DNA of 64,000 nucleotides from Halichoerus grypus (GCF_964656455.1 NC_135722.1:86919313-86983312); one strand, 5' to 3'. Counted from the first letter of the stretch, positions 46,056 through 51,559 are shown. A program made the numbers and translations. Notes: generated by a model from the letters alone, not told the origin.

Positions 46056-47301
46056 ACACACACACAAATTTAATGTACATTTTCCAGGGTTCATAGAATC
46101 TCTAAAGCCTATCTGTGGACCACCTAGTAGTCCATGGACCCTAGGCTGAGAGCCAGCCTCCTTCTGCTAGAGGAAGACTCACATGGGAAACGAAATCATA
46201 ATCAGAGATTGATGAGTGTGGACTCTTGAGCACATGGCCCTAGAGAAATCAAATGGGTATTTGCCTATGGCTTTTTTTCTGGACAGTGCTTGGAAAGGCC
46301 ACTCACTGCCTGGGTTTTCCTCTGTTACTTCTTTTTTCTTAGCCTATATAGCAGACCGATCACCCTGCCAAGGGACACGTTCTTTCTTTAAAAACGTTAA
46401 CTTAAGGAGATAGCTAGCTCCACATCTGTGAAGTTTTCATGATCAAAGGAAAAATAATGACAATGCATGTTTTCATAAAGCTAAATTGATTCAATGTAAG
46501 GGATTTTATTCTAAGATTGTATTCTTCTTATACTTTTGAGTGTTAAAATTTCTCTCATTTGACATTTCTCTCAATTTCTCTTAAAAATGACTTGACTTGG
46601 CAAAATAAAATTTGGGAATACTTATTATTACTTTTAATTTGCTGGCCTATGAAATTCTGAAATCTAAGAACCACTGATCTTGACTCCCTGTCTTGGGAGC
46701 CATTATGTCTCTTTAAGGAAACTTTAAATATCTCTTCTGTGATCTATTTTGTATTACTCTTAAATATTAATAGACAGCAATCTTATTTTATGACTATCTA
46801 AATTCTTAGGAGCAGTACAATAGCCCACGTTTCCTTTGCCACATAGGTCACTATTGTAATGCAAATTTCTGTACTCGAAGCTCTTCACTATATCATTTGG
46901 TGGAACACCTAAGGCGGTCCCTTAAATTACCTTGGTAGTCTATTACTCTGACTGATTCATCCCCTCTAAAGTACTCACATAAGTGCCTATTTTGATGTCA
47001 CCTTGTAACATTTCCTTTCATATTCCTTCTTTCTCTCTCGACCAAGAACCTCCCCCACTCCTTTAGACTTCAGATTTCTAAAGATCTTTTTTTATTCTAG
47101 GGTCATTATGTGTTATCAGAAAGTCAACCAGAATTGGAGGAAAAGCAAGCTTCTGCTCTCTCCACGGGAGTCCAGGTTCAGCCAGCTACACACAGTGACT
47201 TGGACCCCCAGACCACCAGCCAACAGCAGCCCACACAGTACATCATTACAACCACCACCAACGGGAATGGGAGCAGCGAAGTGCATATCACTAAACCTTA
47301 A
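4030..47301 (+). CDS. PRDM10: PRDM10 (PR domain zinc finger protein 10), spliced CDS, 3' 18 coding exons; 5' end outside window
   Basis: Joined exons: 4030-4255, 6040-6281, 7735-7938, 12884-12956, 14976-15093, 18269-18398, 19123-19365, 24430-24777, 26459-26614, 32059-32238, 33374-33484, 34647-34847, 35521-35664, 36062-36232, 37700-37840, 40574-40739, 44690-44793, 47101-47301. They total 3,159 nt, or 1,052 codons plus TAA, with every intron GT-AG and every phase matching. PRDM10 is a nuclear sequence-specific transcription factor. Its PR/SET domain is not known to be a strong methyltransferase, and published work links it to activation of translation and FLCN genes. What is seen: acidic tract, zinc knuckle, PR domain, finger 1, AT-hook-like RPGRPPK, fingers 2-10, Gln-rich tail, end HITKP. 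The ten C2H2 fingers match the known family count. The human protein is about 1,147 residues; I infer that ~98 N-terminal residues lie left of the window. There are no internal stops or frameshifts, so the gene looks functional. NFRKB follows in the same direction. Confidence 0.97.
4256..6039 (+). other. PRDM10: PRDM10 intron
   Basis: About 1.8 kb. A MIR-like stretch lies at 4350-4550 and a short antisense L1-like piece at about 5632-5720. Nothing else is recognised. The acceptor tract TTTCTTTCTTTTGCAG is strong. Confidence 0.85.
4350..4550 (-). repeat. MIR
   Basis: GATTTTACTGGTGGATGAAC, then AGAGGCTGAGCCACCTGCTC and GTGTCACACGG: a diverged reverse MIR core just after the donor at 4256. Confidence 0.55.
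6040..6281 (+). CDS. PRDM10: PRDM10 exon: zinc knuckle and start of PR/SET domain
   Basis: Two bases complete Trp, then CEECNN...VCPKH forms the Cys/His zinc knuckle that precedes the PR domain. From about [15 protein letters not shown] onward is the first half of the PR (SET-like) fold. The exon ends ...DCYIHLK before GTAACT, phase 0. It is 242 nt with no stop. The residue after VEGPLVR is Glu, where my memory of the human protein has Gly; this is a minor species difference. Confidence 0.96.
6282..7734 (+). other. PRDM10: PRDM10 intron
   Basis: About 1.45 kb. It contains an antisense MaLR/MLT1-type LTR (6550-6946) with a 6-bp target duplication. The rest shows no recognisable element. Confidence 0.85.
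6550..6946 (-). mobile_element. MaLR/MLT1-type LTR
   Basis: The TGTATTAGTCTGCTAGAGCT start and AACAGTCCATAAT end match the reverse complement of MLT1-family LTRs. Target copies AGGGGC at 6544-6549 and 6947-6952. Ancient non-autonomous LTR retrotransposon, no coding sequence. Confidence 0.8.
7735..7938 (+). CDS. PRDM10: PRDM10 exon: PR/SET domain core
   Basis: Codes [19 protein letters not shown] through NVEPKQELK in 68 complete codons between TTGTAG and GTACAG. It contains the [20 protein letters not shown] stretch, which is the signature core of PRDM PR domains (the N-W-M-x-F-V motif). Phase is 0 at both ends. Confidence 0.97.
8891..9107 (+). mobile_element. Can-SINE, first of three in tandem
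   Basis: Starts GGGGCGCCTGGGTGGCTC and ends in AATCTT-poly(A). It is flanked by copies of AAAAATAAAAACTGA, and the next SINE follows directly. Confidence 0.93.
9124..9325 (+). mobile_element. Can-SINE, second of three in tandem
   Basis: Starts GGGGCACCTGGGTGACTC, an older variant (SINEC with a TGACTCTTGATTTC box). It is preceded and followed by the same AATAAAAACTGA target motif. Confidence 0.92.
9341..9510 (+). mobile_element. Can-SINE, third of three, diverged
   Basis: The head is degraded (GGTTGGGTTGGGTGTCTGAT) but the body and AAATAAATCTTTAAAAA tail are clear. It is followed by AGAATGAAAACTGAGA, another copy of the target motif. Confidence 0.85.
10512..10535. repeat. (AT)n microsatellite followed by poly(T)
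   Basis: About 12 AT units, then about 17 T. Confidence 0.95.
11115..11449. mobile_element. Short inverted-repeat DNA transposon (Tigger/mariner-like)
   Basis: The ends TACAGTTGACGCTTGAACAA and TTGTTCAAGGGTCAACTGTA are inverted repeats with one mismatch over 20 bp, starting and ending with TA. 335 bp, no transposase. It sits inside an older unassigned repeat. Family inferred from end structure. Confidence 0.8.
12884..12956 (+). CDS. PRDM10: PRDM10 exon: end of PR domain
   Basis: A 73-nt exon after TTGCAG. It codes [20 protein letters not shown] and EERK and ends in the first base of a Val codon (phase 1). VWYAASYA is the conserved C-terminal strand of the PR domain. The donor G|GTGGTT is weaker than those of neighbouring exons. 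Confidence 0.95.
13263..14545 (-). mobile_element. Old LINE (L1M-like) fragment, split
   Basis: Antisense L1-like text (GAAGTATAATTTACATACAA; TTATCCATATTGT; GTGCATTCAGGAGTGGCATTGCTGG-type) at 13263-13671 and 14379-14545 around the LTR-like element. No intact reading frame. Confidence 0.65.
13676..14374. mobile_element. LTR-like element inserted in a LINE
   Basis: 699 bp beginning TG and ending AACA, with GGGT on both sides (13672-13675, 14375-14378). Removing it rejoins the LINE text (GGGTTGTTTCTAGTTTGGG). Family not assigned; no coding sequence. Confidence 0.6.
14976..15093 (+). CDS. PRDM10: PRDM10 exon: first C2H2 zinc finger
   Basis: After CTGCAG the exon completes Val and reads LREQEKNW, then C2H2 finger 1 ([22 protein letters not shown]-x2-C-x12-H-x3-H). 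It ends DEKLDVFS with two bases of an Arg codon before GTATCA. This finger stands apart from the main array, as expected for PRDM10. Confidence 0.96.
16667..16703. repeat. (AT)n microsatellite
   Basis: About 18 AT units, followed by ATATATGG/CCATATAT-type AT-rich sequence that can pair on itself. Confidence 0.95.
17118..17225 (-). mobile_element. L1 3'-end fragment
   Basis: AATTCCAGTATAGTTAATAT and GTTTCAGGTGTACAATATAG match, in reverse, the carnivore L1 3' end. A short truncated piece after a TCTTC-rich tract. Confidence 0.65.
17616..17815 (-). mobile_element. Can-SINE
   Basis: Antisense copy with perfect 16-bp duplication AGTGCTCTGAGTTTTT (17600-17615, 17816-17831). Confidence 0.94.
17905..18100 (+). 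mobile_element. Can-SINE
   Basis: Sense copy between AAAGTGTATATTATCA and AAAATGCATATTATCA (two mismatches), so moderately old. Confidence 0.9.
18269..18398 (+). CDS. PRDM10: PRDM10 exon: RG-rich, AT-hook-like segment
   Basis: One base completes Arg, then [20 protein letters not shown] and [15 protein letters not shown]. The RPGRPPK core fits an AT-hook (R-P/G-R-P), which suggests minor-groove DNA contact; that function is inferred. The exon ends DDGTQ before GTACTG, phase 0. It is 130 nt. Confidence 0.96.
18399..19122 (+). other. PRDM10: PRDM10 intron
   Basis: About 0.7 kb. It holds one sense Can-SINE (18632-18821). Nothing else is recognised. Confidence 0.85.
18632..18821 (+). mobile_element. 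Can-SINE
   Basis: Sense copy with a small internal duplication of the GGTCACGATCTC / GGTCGTGATCTC box. Flanks AGATTTGAAATTG and GGAGTTGAAATTG. Confidence 0.9.
19123..19365 (+). CDS. PRDM10: PRDM10 exon: linker before main zinc-finger array
   Basis: 81 codons, phase 0 to 0: [20 protein letters not shown] through [12 protein letters not shown]. It is rich in Gln, Pro and Glu and has no folded motif. The basic end RRAKRIR directly precedes the finger-array exon. It would also precede the candidate microexon at 21028-21039 if that is used. Confidence 0.96.
21028..21039 (+). other. PRDM10: Candidate 12-nt in-frame microexon of PRDM10
   Basis: CTGGAGCTGCAG (Leu-Glu-Leu-Gln) is bounded by an AG acceptor and a good donor (CAG|GTAGGT). 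Upstream there is a pyrimidine tract from about 20995, a TAAT branch-like site at 21011, and TGCTGCCTGC immediately before the AG. The flanking exons are phase 0, so inclusion would insert four residues between RRAKRIR and NAALQH without changing frame. Short size plus upstream UGC motifs is the known pattern of SRRM4-dependent neuronal microexons. The sequence shows only the splice-site layout; use in a transcript is inferred. Confidence 0.5.
21944..22556 (+). other. Unassigned coding-like block in PRDM10 intron
   Basis: Two overlapping open frames (21948-22154, 22114-22431) are followed by a third open run ending TAA at about 22556. Long open stretches in an AT-rich intron suggest a decayed element or retrocopy, but I recognise no domain. 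Chance cannot be excluded. Confidence 0.3.
23755..23945 (-). mobile_element. Old LINE fragment
   Basis: TTGAGATATAATTCATGGAC then GTGCAACCATCACCACTATA is the common antisense L1-like 3' region text of mammals. Confidence 0.6.
24430..24777 (+). CDS. PRDM10: PRDM10 exon: zinc fingers 2-4 and first half of 5
   Basis: A 116-codon exon, phase 0 to 0, opening [20 protein letters not shown]. Finger 2 is [20 protein letters not shown], finger 3 [20 protein letters not shown], finger 4 [20 protein letters not shown]. Finger 5 begins [15 protein letters not shown] and is cut by the intron between its Cys pair and its His pair. The array is the DNA-binding part of the protein. Confidence 0.97.
24778..26458 (+). 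other. PRDM10: PRDM10 intron
   Basis: About 1.7 kb. It holds one antisense Can-SINE (25771-25966). The rest is AT-rich unique sequence with no recognisable element. Confidence 0.8.
25771..25966 (-). mobile_element. Can-SINE
   Basis: Antisense copy with perfect 16-bp duplication TTCAGAACCTGATTTA (25755-25770, 25967-25982). Confidence 0.94.
26459..26614 (+). CDS. PRDM10: PRDM10 exon: finger 5 (His half), finger 6, finger 7 (Cys half)
   Basis: 52 codons, phase 0 to 0. VKKHVRSFH completes finger 5, [20 protein letters not shown] is finger 6, and [11 protein letters not shown] starts finger 7. Acceptor CTGCCAG, donor GTACGG. Confidence 0.97.
28365..28468 (+). mobile_element. Short tRNA-like Can-SINE (no CT-rich body)
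   Basis: About 104 bp: GGGGCACCTGGCCGGTTC, B-box-like GAGTTCAAACCCC, then GTTGGGCATAAAGCTTACTT and poly(A). Flanked by AAGTCACCACAA / AAGCCACCACAA. This short form is the tRNA-Lys-like head with a short tail. Confidence 0.88.
28590..28791 (+). mobile_element. Can-SINE
   Basis: Sense full-length copy with duplication CAGAACCTGG on both sides. Confidence 0.93.
29205..29312 (+). mobile_element. Short tRNA-like Can-SINE
   Basis: Sense short form ending GTGTAGAGATTACTCAAGTA and poly(A). Flanked by AAAAATTATTACTGCTCC and AAAAATTATTACTGCTAC. Confidence 0.9.
29468..30020 (-). mobile_element. Solo LTR, class II (ERVK/beta)-like
   Basis: A 553-bp block beginning TGCCGG and ending GTGCCA (TG...CA). 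It is bounded by a perfect 6-bp target duplication GTAAAG (29462-29467 and 30021-30026), the size typical of class II endogenous retroviruses. Read on the - strand it has an AATAAA signal followed by a short U5-like end. No internal retroviral sequence flanks it, so it is the usual product of LTR-LTR recombination. The family assignment is inference. Confidence 0.75.
30477..30664 (+). mobile_element. Can-SINE
   Basis: Sense copy with perfect 15-bp duplication AAAAAGTAGAAATGC (30462-30476, 30665-30679). Confidence 0.94.
31048..31257 (-). mobile_element. Can-SINE
   Basis: Antisense full-length copy ending GCGCCCC. Flanks CAGACCGATAGTCG / AAGACCAATAATAG are diverged duplications. Confidence 0.92.
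31608..31793 (-). mobile_element. Can-SINE
   Basis: Antisense copy; the duplication is only weakly visible (TTGTCTCG / CTGTCTTG). Confidence 0.9.
32059..32238 (+). CDS. PRDM10: PRDM10 exon: finger 7 (His half), linker, finger 8 (Cys half)
   Basis: 60 codons, phase 0 to 0. [13 protein letters not shown] completes finger 7. A basic linker ending [19 protein letters not shown] follows, then [16 protein letters not shown] opens finger 8. Donor GTCAGT. Confidence 0.97.
32239..33373 (+). other. PRDM10: PRDM10 intron
   Basis: About 1.1 kb with one antisense Can-SINE (32405-32606). The remainder is unique sequence with nothing recognised. Confidence 0.85.
32405..32606 (-). mobile_element. Can-SINE
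   Basis: Antisense copy 167 bp after the finger-7/8 exon, with perfect 17-bp duplication TCCCTTTGCCCTCCTGT (32388-32404, 32607-32623). Confidence 0.95.
33374..33484 (+). CDS. PRDM10: PRDM10 exon: finger 8 (His half), finger 9 (Cys half)
   Basis: 37 codons, phase 0 to 0: VNHLSKRH completes finger 8, linker [19 protein letters not shown], then YFCQYCDK opens finger 9. Acceptor CCCCTTTAG, donor GTAAAA. Confidence 0.96.
33485..34646 (+). other. PRDM10: PRDM10 intron
   Basis: About 1.2 kb with one antisense Can-SINE (34012-34207) that has an 18-bp, one-mismatch target duplication. Nothing else is recognised. Confidence 0.85.
34012..34207 (-). mobile_element. Can-SINE
   Basis: Antisense copy; duplication AAAACTGGGAAACTTTTT / AAAATTGGGAAACTTTTT (one mismatch). 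Confidence 0.94.
34647..34847 (+). CDS. PRDM10: PRDM10 exon: finger 9 (His half), linker, finger 10 (Cys half)
   Basis: 67 codons, phase 0 to 0. [16 protein letters not shown] completes finger 9. A Pro-rich linker ([20 protein letters not shown] onward) follows, then [13 protein letters not shown] opens finger 10. Acceptor TTCGCAG, donor GTACGG. Confidence 0.97.
34848..35520 (+). other. PRDM10: PRDM10 intron
   Basis: 673 bp of unique sequence. No repeat or exon recognised. Confidence 0.85.
35521..35664 (+). CDS. PRDM10: PRDM10 exon: finger 10 (His half) and start of C-terminal region
   Basis: 48 codons, phase 0 to 0. [11 protein letters not shown] completes the last finger. A Thr/Ala/Val-rich segment follows and ends SATGETVV. 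Acceptor ACTTTTCCAG, donor GTAAGT. Confidence 0.97.
35665..36061 (+). other. PRDM10: PRDM10 intron
   Basis: 397 bp of unique sequence. Nothing recognised. Confidence 0.85.
36062..36232 (+). CDS. PRDM10: PRDM10 exon: C-terminal Thr/Gln-rich region
   Basis: 57 codons, phase 0 to 0: [20 protein letters not shown] through [11 protein letters not shown]. Low-complexity Gln/Thr/Ser, typical of an activation region; published work places transactivation in the PRDM10 C terminus. A long G-rich run sits in the intron about 50 nt after the donor. Confidence 0.96.
36284..36310 (+). promoter_or_regulatory. Intronic G-rich run, possible G-quadruplex
   Basis: A 27-nt run of almost only G (GGCGGTGGTGGGGGGCGGGG then more G) about 52 nt after the donor at 36232/36233 and on the transcript strand. 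G runs near donors are known binding sites of hnRNP F/H; a G-quadruplex is possible. The role is inferred. Confidence 0.4.
37300..37506 (-). mobile_element. Can-SINE
   Basis: Antisense copy about 190 bp upstream of the exon at 37700. Flanks AAGAGTAACTTTTA / AAGCGTAACTTTTA. Confidence 0.93.
37700..37840 (+). CDS. PRDM10: PRDM10 exon: C-terminal Gln-rich region
   Basis: 47 codons, phase 0 to 0: [19 protein letters not shown] through [12 protein letters not shown]. The last 13 residues ([13 protein letters not shown]) correspond to a stretch that I recall as optional between PRDM10 isoforms. An internal phase-0 GT (CAA|GTCACA, after 37801) could act as an alternative but weak donor. Confidence 0.93.
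38495..38670 (+). mobile_element. L1 3' region fragment, sense
   Basis: CATGAATGGAGCTAGAGACT, ATGCTAAGTGAAGTAAGTC and CATATGATTTCACTCATATG are diagnostic of the end of L1 ORF2 / 3' UTR in carnivores. Confidence 0.8.
38676..38878 (-). mobile_element. Can-SINE
   Basis: Antisense copy inserted at or next to a sense L1 fragment. Contains the GAAATCAAGAGTCAGACGCT variant box. Confidence 0.92.
40574..40739 (+). CDS. PRDM10: PRDM10 exon: C-terminal Ser/Gln-rich region
   Basis: 55 codons plus one base: [20 protein letters not shown] through [18 protein letters not shown]. The short [11 protein letters not shown] stands where I recall a run of seven or more Gln in human. Donor T|GTAAGG, phase 1. Confidence 0.95.
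41145..41375 (-). repeat. MIR
   Basis: ACTAGGTGCCAGGAATGATT ... GATAGGGAAACTCAGACACA ... AACTTGCCCAAGGAACACAG: a good reverse MIR match over most of its length. Confidence 0.85.
42150..42345 (-). mobile_element. Can-SINE in old LINE
   Basis: Antisense older copy with flanking CATCCATAAATAT on both sides. Confidence 0.9.
42366..42541 (-). mobile_element. Can-SINE in old LINE
   Basis: Antisense diverged copy directly after the previous one; CATAAAT flanks both ends, so it reused nearly the same target. Confidence 0.87.
42571..42768 (+). mobile_element. Can-SINE in old LINE
   Basis: Sense young-type copy; flanks AAAACACAACCCTA / AAAACACAACTCTA. Confidence 0.93.
42880..43061 (-). mobile_element. 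Can-SINE in old LINE
   Basis: Antisense copy; CTCATAAATTTTTTT flanks both ends. Confidence 0.92.
43150..43250 (-). mobile_element. Short tRNA-like Can-SINE
   Basis: Antisense short form (CACCCAACGTGGGGCTCAAA, then CATGCTCTACCGAC). Flanks TTTGAAGTTTTTTT / TTTGAGGTTTTTTT. Confidence 0.85.
43632..43742 (-). mobile_element. Short tRNA-like Can-SINE
   Basis: Antisense short form; perfect duplication TAGAAAACTTCT (43619-43630, 43743-43754). Confidence 0.88.
44690..44793 (+). CDS. PRDM10: PRDM10 exon: C-terminal region
   Basis: 104 nt after TTTTTCAG. It completes Ser, then [19 protein letters not shown] through GQVKAVTP, phase 0 at the donor GTAAGT. This is a conserved block with no defined fold. 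Confidence 0.96.
45549..45744 (+). mobile_element. Can-SINE
   Basis: Sense copy; perfect 15-bp duplication AAAACCTGATTTTTT (45534-45548, 45745-45759). Confidence 0.93.
46019..46067. repeat. (CA)n microsatellite
   Basis: About 16 CA units, a CGTG interruption, then six more. Confidence 0.95.
47101..47301 (+). CDS. PRDM10: PRDM10 terminal coding exon
   Basis: 66 codons plus [23 protein letters not shown] through SSEVHITKP. Acceptor TTTATTCTAG. The ending [17 protein letters not shown] is diagnostic of PRDM10. Confidence 0.97.
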   Translation, partial: GHYVLSESQPELEEKQASALSTGVQVQPATHSDLDPQTTSQQQPTQYIITTTTNGNGSSEVHITKP

Positions 47302-47807
47302 CTTCTACCCTTGAGCTTGAATCCAGCAGTCACATCATGTCTTTTCTCATCCATAAGTTTGAAAGCTTCCAACACTTGGAACTCTTTTTTTAAGATTTAT
47401 CATTCACTCAAGAATTTGGAAACCACAGTTTTGACACTCTACACACACTGGGGCTCCTTTTATAAAGGTCATCTTTATCAAATTGACTCTTCAAACCCTA
47501 GGAGCTTCTGCCATGGAATGGAGATCTTTCAGGGGAAAGTAGATTTCAAGGTGGAGAAACTTCGCCTTACTCTTGAGTTGGTTTTTTAACACATTGATAG
47601 GCCTTACTTTTCCTTTGTGGAAATACTAAGTGGTGTATCACGTTTGTACCAAAGGTGGAGAAAGGATGTGCCAAGTCCATGGCCACTGGACTTCTTCATT
47701 CCAAGCCATGGCACTGAAGAAGAAGGGCATTTTATTCAGTCAGAACTGCTTCATCTTTCGAGTTTGCATTTTCAGTAATTTAACAAGGGGAGCCTATTGA
47801 ATATGAA

Positions 47808-47813
47808 AATAAA
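47808..47813 (+). terminator. PRDM10: Possible proximal polyadenylation signal of PRDM10
   Basis: A canonical AATAAA lies about 510 nt after the stop codon. No strong GT-rich downstream element is obvious, so use is uncertain. Confidence 0.3.
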
Positions 47814-50067
47814 GATGATGAAACAGAGGTTTGACAGTGATGTTCTGAAGGAAAAACCATCTTCTAGATTTTTCTTCTTGCTGATTTAAAACAACCACAA
47901 CAACAGCTTGCCTCTTTGGGGAGACTGTTGTTGGGCTTACTATTGGTAGTGCTTTGCACAGGTGTTTGCACAGGTGCTGGCCTTCAGCCACTGAGGCCAG
48001 AACCTCCCGTTCGGATTCATTTTATTTACTTTATTACTCCACAACGGTAGACTCCCTGTGAGAGAAAAGGTTTGTTTGATGTCAGCAGAATTTAAACTCC
48101 TACATTAAAGCTTTGCCTCCCATTCTCTGGTTGTGGTGTATTAAGAAGGAGGCGTTCGAGATCTTGGTACAAAGAAAAATTACTAAGATAATTACCTATC
48201 GATAAAGTGAAAAGCACTGAAACCTTGTCCTGCCTTGCAGGATCCATTTACCATTCATTGGTACAGGATAAATTCCTTGTTCTTATCAGGTGTACATTCG
48301 GCTGTCACATCATGCAGTGTATTTTAGTACTTCTCATGCTGTCTTAAAATGAACATTCTTTAAGGTTGGATGGAAAGGTGGCCCTTCTTATTTTTTTTAA
48401 TACTTTTAACTTATGCATATTGTAACTCACCTGGACCTTTTGGAAAGATGACCAACTTCACACTTAGGAGAAAAATAAGAATGTGGGGACCATTTATATG
48501 TCAAGGTAATTATAAGGGATATTAAAGAAATCCAATCTTTATGCATCTTACACTGTCGTTTGGGAGGAAAAAAAATCTGCCTCAGCGATAGTTTTTCTTA
48601 TATGTGTTCTTGTTTGCTGTCTTATTGGCTATGAATTCAATGGGGAAAAACATTTCCCTCCTTTTTCCTGTGCATTCCAATTGTACACATAAACCATTAC
48701 AGAAATCAGTGTGTATTTTAACAACTTTTTGTGACATACTAACACATTTTTAGAGTAATTATCCTATGATGGAACTTATCACTCCTGAACAGAAACACCT
48801 AAGTTCAATTTCAAATGAAGTTAACTAATCTTTTTTATTTACATTTCTGGGTAAAAACTGGTTCTATAAACTAAAAAAGTATAGTACCTTCTTTATGGTA
48901 AAGACATCTTTTTGAAAAACGATTCTGTTGAAATAACTTTACTAATATGTAGATTTTGCACTTTATTTTTGAGACCTCATTTATTTAGTTATCCCTGAAA
49001 ATCTGGGCACTAAGAGAACTTGAGAAAGTTACTTGGTAAATGTGTAGAAACTAGGGATGGACTCTATCTTTGGTAACAAAGATGTAATGTTGATGTTTTC
49101 AATAGAAAATATTGACCCTGAGTCACAAAACAGAGACTCTGGGTTCCAAAGTCCCACAGTATAATGATTGTAAATATCCTAGTGTCCAGTCTAGAAAGAC
49201 TTGCTAGGTGAAGAATATTAGACTTTGCTAAAGGTCCAGTTAAATTTTTACACCTTAAATTTGGCCCTATTGGGTCCTTTTTAATTTGAACCAGCAAAGT
49301 AACTCCCCTTCCCTCAGGAATAACTTATTGATTAAAAGAGAAAACTATCACTGAACAGAATGTTCATTTTATGCCAGTTATTTCAAGTTGTAAAATACAC
49401 AGAAGAAAATAGTTTGGAAGGACTCTGTTTCTTTCCCACCTGAGTTTTTTCTTTTTCTCTTTTTGTACTTACGTGGAATAAGCAAAGGATCTAAAACTAA
49501 TTTGTATATTATCAGCCAGAGCTGGTTGCGGGTGCAGTCAAGCCAGACAACACTTCTTTAAGATCAGGTATGCTGCATGTCCATTCCTAGTTAATAGATT
49601 TTCAAAAGGACTTGGATTTGAAGAGATGGTGGATTATAAGCCATCTGAAGACCAATATGGAAAAAAAAAAGTATGTAGCCAATGTTTATATTGTGGCCTC
49701 TTTTAGGACATATTGGCACTCTAGACTTCAATCAGCGCAGTGTGAAAATTTTGGAGTAGGTTACATACAGATTTTACATTTTTATTCTTTGATTTGTGCT
49801 GCATAAATAGACATTTCATCATGTAAAATTCCTATTATTCTGGAAAAACCTATTGTTTTGATCTTCTTGAATTGTTTTCTGATTTGGAATTATCCTTTCA
49901 AAAAACTCTCAAGATATCTAGGGCTAAAAAGCACTTCATGAGATGCTAAAGCTGACCCACAGGTTGAAAATATTGACCCTGTCCTGTTATTTAAATGTGA
50001 ACATTTATTGTACATTCAGTGAGTTATAGTGTTAATAGTCTTGTGCTACTCAACAGGTGTAAAAATT

Positions 50068-50110
50068 AATAAATATTTTTTTTTAATAAACATCTTCCTT
50101 GTTTGTATGT
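50068..50110 (+). terminator. PRDM10: PRDM10 polyadenylation site
   Basis: Two AATAAA hexamers (50068-50073 and 50085-50090) are followed by a T/GT-rich stretch (about 50091-50112), the usual downstream element. Cleavage is predicted at about 50,100. Can-SINEs start right after (50148). Confidence 0.7.
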
Positions 50111-50147
50111 GTGAAGCTACAAGAACTACTGAGATTGTTAATTTTTT

Positions 50148-50353
50148 TAAAAAAAGATTTTTATTTTATTTATTTTAGAGAGAGAGAACGCACCTGGGTG
50201 AGCTGGGAGGAGGGAGGGCCAGAGGGAAAGAATCTCAAGCTGACTCCCCTCTGAGCCAGGAGCCGTAGTGGGGCTTTATCTCACAATCCTGAGATCTGAC
50301 CTGACCCGAAATCAAGAGTCATCACTTAACCAATTGAGCCGCCCAGGTGCCCC
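50148..50353 (-). mobile_element. Can-SINE, just downstream of PRDM10
   Basis: Antisense diverged copy starting about 50 bp after the predicted PRDM10 cleavage site; ends GCCGCCCAGGTGCCCC. Confidence 0.88.
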
Positions 50354-50758
50354 AATTTTTTTTTTTTTAATATTACAATTTATAATGTTTTGACTCTTTG
50401 GTTCACGCTGGTCTGGTCAGAGACACAATATAAGGAAACTTAGGGATGATAACTATGGAATGGTGTGCCTCGGCCCTTTTAGTTGGTGGTTTCTAATTCA
50501 AGAACCTCCCAATGGTCTAACAGGCAGGAACTAAGGGCAGGTGGGCAGCCAGCAGGGGAGCAAAAATGGGCTTTCTTTGGAAACCACTGTTTTCCAACAA
50601 GGGAGGAGCATTAGTTTGGCCTGTCAGCTTCCCCAACACATTTCCATCCAGTGGAGAGACCTGAGAATGGTCTCTGCAGGGCTGGTGGGAGAAGTTGTGG
50701 ATTAAGTAGTCTGAAGCTGTTCTAAAGAAGACTCAGTGAAAAAGGGACCTAGATTCTT

Positions 50759-50948
50759 TTTTTTTTTCTTAAAGATTTATTTATTTATTTGAGAGAGAGA
50801 GAGAGAGAGAGAACACGAGAGGAGGGAGGGTCAGGGAGCATCAGACTCCCGGCTGAGCAGGGAGCCCCATGCAGGACTTAACCCAAGGACTCAGGGATCA
50901 TGACCTGAGCAGAAGGCAGACTTAACCGACTGAGCCACCCAGGCACCA
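50759..50948 (-). mobile_element. Can-SINE, first of a serial pair
   Basis: Antisense copy between two copies of GGGACCTAGATTCTT (50744-50758; second copy, one mismatch, 50949-50963). Confidence 0.92.
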
Positions 50949-50963
50949 GGGATCTAGATTCTT

Positions 50964-51165
50964 CTTTTTTTAAGATTTTACCTAACCACTTGAGAGAGAG
51001 AGAGAGAGAGAGAGAGAAAGCACGAGCTGGGGGAATGGCAGAGAAAGAGGGAGAAGCAGACTCCCCTCTAAACAGGGAGCCCGACATGGGGCTTGATCCC
51101 AGGACCTCGAGATCATGACCTGAGCAGAAGGCAGACAGCCACCGACTGAGCCACCCAGGTGCCCT
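50964..51165 (-). mobile_element. Can-SINE, second of a serial pair
   Basis: Antisense copy between the second and third copies of the same target (third, perfect, at 51166-51180). Confidence 0.92.
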
Positions 51166-51324
51166 GGGACCTAGATTCTTAACAGAGGAATGTTATCGAG
51201 TTTAATTTTAAATGTATTTCTTCGACGTGTGTATACTTTCTTTCCCAACGTCAGGGGCCCAGGGACAGGAGGAAGATATGGGGATACGCAGGGGCACAGG
51301 CTCCGGGTCTGTGTTTTCCTCCCT

Positions 51325-51470
51325 GAAACTCAAGAAACTGCAGTTTCCTCAGCTGTAAAATGGGAATAGTGCATAAGAGCATACAGTACTAGATAGGGGC
51401 TAGAAAGTGCTTAGCATAGTGCCTGGTACAGGGTATGCTCTCTGCAAACGTTGGCTAATAAAATTGCATT
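51325..51470 (+). repeat. MIR
   Basis: CAGTTTCCTCAGCTGTAAAA and TGGGAATAGTGC, then GTGCTTAGCATAGTGCCTGG: sense MIR just upstream of the NFRKB CpG island. Confidence 0.8.
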
Positions 51471-51559
51471 CACTCATTCATGGGCCTCAGTTCGCGGCTA
51501 GGTAAAGACTACAGACATTCTTCCGAAGAAGCTTCTATACAGGTGAGACCAACAGGCCC

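Larger units (their letters stand above)
44794..47100 (+). other. PRDM10: PRDM10 last intron
   Basis: About 2.3 kb. It has a sense Can-SINE (45549-45744) and a (CA)n tract (46019-46067). The remainder is unique AT-rich sequence. Confidence 0.85.
47302..50110 (+). other. PRDM10: PRDM10 3' UTR
   Basis: About 2.8 kb of AT-rich sequence from the stop to the tandem polyadenylation signals. It has no SINE, LINE or microsatellite, unlike every intron over 2.5 kb. An earlier AATAAA at 47808-47813 could give a short ~0.5 kb form. Exact cleavage sites cannot be seen. Confidence 0.75.
50111..51480. other. PRDM10-NFRKB intergenic spacer
   Basis: About 1.4 kb between the PRDM10 poly(A) site and the NFRKB CpG island. 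It holds three antisense Can-SINEs (50148-50353, 50759-50948, 50964-51165) and a MIR (51325-51470). No gene is seen. Confidence 0.75.
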
